DNA of 64,000 nt from Streptomyces lucensis JCM 4490 (lineage in GTDB: Bacteria; Actinomycetota; Actinomycetes; Streptomycetales; Streptomycetaceae), in assembly GCF_014650035.1 (NCBI RefSeq), contig NZ_BMUE01000003.1:558001-622000 (forward strand), given 5' to 3'. The notes beneath the pieces were generated by a model, which did not search any database, was not told the DNA's origin, and was given only the letters and a program-made list of their open reading frames with translations. The position numbers and the translations under genes were made by a program. Numbering within the stretch: the stretch's first letter is position 1; each line of letters begins with the position of its first letter. Below are positions 61,098 through 64,000 of the stretch, one piece after another.

Positions 61098-61790
61098 TCA
61101 GCCGCGGTCCTGCTTCTGCCGGTCCCTCACCTGAGTGGCGATCACGGCGGCCTGGACCCGGCGCTCCACGCCGAGCTTGGCCAGCAGGCGGGAGATGTGG
61201 TTCTTCACCGTCTTCTCGGCCAGGTACAGGCGCTGTCCGATCTGCCGGTTGGTCAGGCCCTCGCCGATCAGGGCCAGGATCTCCCGTTCCCGGTCGGTCA
61301 GGCCCGGCAGCGCCTCCGGCTCCTCCTCCTTCTGCTGCCCGTCGCGCAGCCGGGCCATCAGCCTGGTGGTGGCGCTCGGATCGAGCAGCGACTGGCCGGC
61401 GGCGACCGTGCGCACCGCGGAGACCAGGTCCGAGCCCTGGATCTGCTTCAGGACGTATCCCGAGGCACCCGCCATGATCGCGTCCAGCAGGGCCTCCTCG
61501 TCGTCGAAGGAGGTCAGCATCAGGCAGGCCAGTTCGGGCATCCGCGAGCGCAGCTCCCGGCACACGGAGACGCCGTCGCCGTCGGGCAGGCGGACGTCGA
61601 GCACCGCCACGTGCGGGCGCAGCGCGGGGACGCGGACCAGGGCCTGCTCCGCGGTCCCGGCCTCACCGATGACCTCGATGTCCGGCTCGTCGTTCAGCAG
61701 GTCGCGCACGCCACGCCGTACCACCTCGTGGTCGTCCATCAGGAAGACCCGGATCGGGTTGCCGGGGCCGTGCTGCTCGCTGTCTGCCAT
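61098..61790 (-). CDS. NarL/DevR-family response regulator (OsdR-like)
   Basis: Encodes 230 residues. The receiver domain has the acidic pair (FLMDDHE) and the phospho-acceptor Asp in [13 protein letters not shown], followed by [14 protein letters not shown] and the GYVLKQ Lys. The C-terminal LuxR-type HTH is [21 protein letters not shown] plus [19 protein letters not shown] (in pieces). It matches DevR/DosR and S. coelicolor OsdR, which govern low-oxygen and stress genes. GGGAGCG precedes the ATG. The sensor kinase lies 0.85 kb away on the same strand. Confidence 0.9.
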   Translation of the reverse strand: MADSEQHGPGNPIRVFLMDDHEVVRRGVRDLLNDEPDIEVIGEAGTAEQALVRVPALRPHVAVLDVRLPDGDGVSVCRELRSRMPELACLMLTSFDDEEALLDAIMAGASGYVLKQIQGSDLVSAVRTVAAGQSLLDPSATTRLMARLRDGQQKEEEPEALPGLTDREREILALIGEGLTNRQIGQRLYLAEKTVKNHISRLLAKLGVERRVQAAVIATQVRDRQKQDRG

Positions 61791-62125
61791 CAATCGCTCC
61801 CTGCTCGCGTCCAGACGTACGGACAGGGCCGGTGGGCCCTGTCCGCCTCCAGTCTCCCGCATCCGGCATCCGGCGTGATCACGGCCGCCGGCCGCTTCCC
61901 GCGGGCCGGCCATGGGCTCACCGCGGCTGCGGTGGGCGGGGCCGGACGGACGGCACGACTAGGGCCGAACGGCCCTGGTGCGGCAGGCGGCGGCGGGCGT
62001 CGAATGACCCGACGGTGTCCGTCCGCGGCGCGCGCCCCGGTGTCCTGCGGCGGACCGACGCCAGGACGTCGCACGTCGCCCCAAGACCCACGGCAGTGGG
62101 TCACGAGACCGCACGGAAGACCTCC
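61791..62125. other. 335-base divergent gap with two palindromes
   Basis: No gene is seen. AGGGCCG-AA-CGGCCCT (61961-61976) has exactly the 6-2-6 geometry of a DosR box. GACCCAC-GGCA-GTGGGTC (62085-62102) is a perfect 18-base inverted repeat just before the PNPOx gene. Promoters for the response regulator and the PNPOx gene must lie here. Confidence 0.6.
61961..61976. promoter_or_regulatory. DosR-box-like palindrome
   Basis: Perfect arms of 7 bases around AA. The inner 14 bases, GGGCCGAACGGCCC, fit the pattern GGGnCn-WW-nGnCCC, so the site could be bound by the adjacent response regulator and serve both divergent genes. Confidence 0.55.
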
Positions 62126-62623
62126 ATGACCATCGACAGCACCCGCTCCCTCCCCGCCGGGCCGCGCCAGAGCGTCGAGCTGGACCCCGACGAGGCCCTG
62201 CGGCTTCTCGGCAGCGTCTCGCTCGGCCGGATCGTCTTCACGCGGCACGCCCTGCCGACCGTGCGCCCGGTGAACCACGTCCTGGTCGACGGCGACGTCG
62301 TCATCCGCACCCACGAGGGAGCCGCCCTCACCTCGCACACCGAGGAGGCGGGCGGCTCCGGCGTCGTCGTCGCCTACGAGGCCGACGTCATCGACCCGGA
62401 CACCCACCTCGGCTGGAGCGTGGTGGTCACCGGCTACGCCCATCTGGTGACCGATCCGGCGGAACTGGCGCGCCACGGGGGCCTGCTGGCGCCCTGGGTG
62501 CGGCAGACGATGGACTACGCCGTGCGCATCCGGCCGGACCTGGTCACCGGCGTCCGCCTCACGGCGGCCGACGACCTCCCGGACGTGGGGACGCCGGCGC
62601 TGCCGGCGCCCTCGGCGCCGTAG
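62126..62623 (+). CDS. Pyridoxamine 5'-phosphate oxidase-fold protein
   Basis: Encodes 165 residues of the flavin-binding split-barrel family (ALRLLGSVSLGRIVFTRHALPTVRPVNHVLVDG, in short pieces, then VVAYEADVIDPDTHLGWSVVVTGYAHLV). Such proteins are common in DevR/DosR regulons and bind flavin or F420, with no known PNPOx activity in most cases. The gene lies between response regulator and sensor kinase, divergent from the first. ATG at 62126 is preceded only by a modest ribosome site. Confidence 0.85.
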   Translation: MTIDSTRSLPAGPRQSVELDPDEALRLLGSVSLGRIVFTRHALPTVRPVNHVLVDGDVVIRTHEGAALTSHTEEAGGSGVVVAYEADVIDPDTHLGWSVVVTGYAHLVTDPAELARHGGLLAPWVRQTMDYAVRIRPDLVTGVRLTAADDLPDVGTPALPAPSAP

Positions 62624-62638
62624 GCGTCCGGCGGCGGT

Positions 62639-64000
<1,362 letters not shown>

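Noticed and set aside
59150..61477. A 775-codon plus-strand open frame opposite arcA, arcD and the response regulator
   Set aside because: Low-complexity Gly/Asp/Val/Arg composition, no domain, and antisense to clear genes.

Overview
The window is chromosomal DNA from a Streptomyces or a very close actinomycete. GC is very high throughout, GTG starts and 4-base GTGA/ATGA stop-start overlaps are common, and most genes are actinobacterial families. The block rppA - CYP158A-type P450 - cupin monooxygenase matches the S. coelicolor SCO1206-SCO1208 operon as I remember it, and the RppA active-site numbering (C138, H270, N303) is identical. I saw no tRNA, rRNA, insertion sequence, CRISPR array, integrase or attachment site.

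Left edge (1-8.2 kb): the 3' part of an FxSxx-COOH peptide-modification locus. It holds the end of the radical SAM/SPASM protein FxsB, the TIR-like FxsC and the large ParA/TIR-like/NB-ARC/TPR protein FxsT. FxsT is followed, with an 8-base overlap, by an unrecognised protein made of two diverged copies of one domain, and then by a cation:proton antiporter. The precursor gene fxsA would lie left of the window. 8.2-11.9 kb: a PQQ island on the minus strand in the order PQQ-dependent sugar dehydrogenase - pqqA - pqqC - pqqD - pqqE. It has no pqqB, and an 18-base perfect palindrome lies just after pqqA.

12.0-27.4 kb: a Wzx/Wzy-type exopolysaccharide locus. It has a polyprenyl glycosylphosphotransferase, two GT4 glycosyltransferases, an acetyltransferase, a GDP-mannose-3,5-epimerase-like enzyme, a Wzy-like polymerase, a Wzz-like protein with a dead BY-kinase domain, a flippase, a secreted beta-propeller and a Tat-exported beta-helix protein. 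A TagD-like nucleotidyltransferase is paired with a CDP-alcohol phosphatidyltransferase and their 3' ends overlap, which suggests a phospho-polyol substituent or linker. 27.5-31.7 kb: small housekeeping and hypothetical genes (DedA, DUF779, phosphodiester glycosidase, a small membrane protein, a PI-PLC/GDPD-like protein).

31.8-50.6 kb: core-type genes. These are an acyl-CoA dehydrogenase pair with a quinone oxidoreductase behind a TetR-like palindrome, an XRE-cupin regulator, ATP-dependent DNA ligase coupled to a Nudix hydrolase, an aldehyde dehydrogenase, the THN/flaviolin pigment operon, an acyl-CoA dehydrogenase divergent from a TetR regulator, peptide deformylase, MurT-GatD (lipid II amidation), phosphofructokinase and CtaG-like copper/oxidase assembly.

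50.1-64 kb: arginine/ornithine and low-oxygen functions. An Lrp/AsnC regulator precedes a dimethylargininase - ornithine aminotransferase operon. After a Met/His-rich DUF305 lipoprotein, a DUF6153 protein and oleate hydratase come a broken universal stress protein gene and a complete arginine deiminase operon (antiporter, arcA, catabolic OTC, arcC). A DevR/OsdR-like response regulator, a PNPOx-fold protein and the start-truncated DevS/OsdK-like GAF histidine kinase end the window. DosR-like palindromes lie upstream of both the antiporter and the regulator, suggesting that the redox two-component system controls fermentative arginine catabolism.
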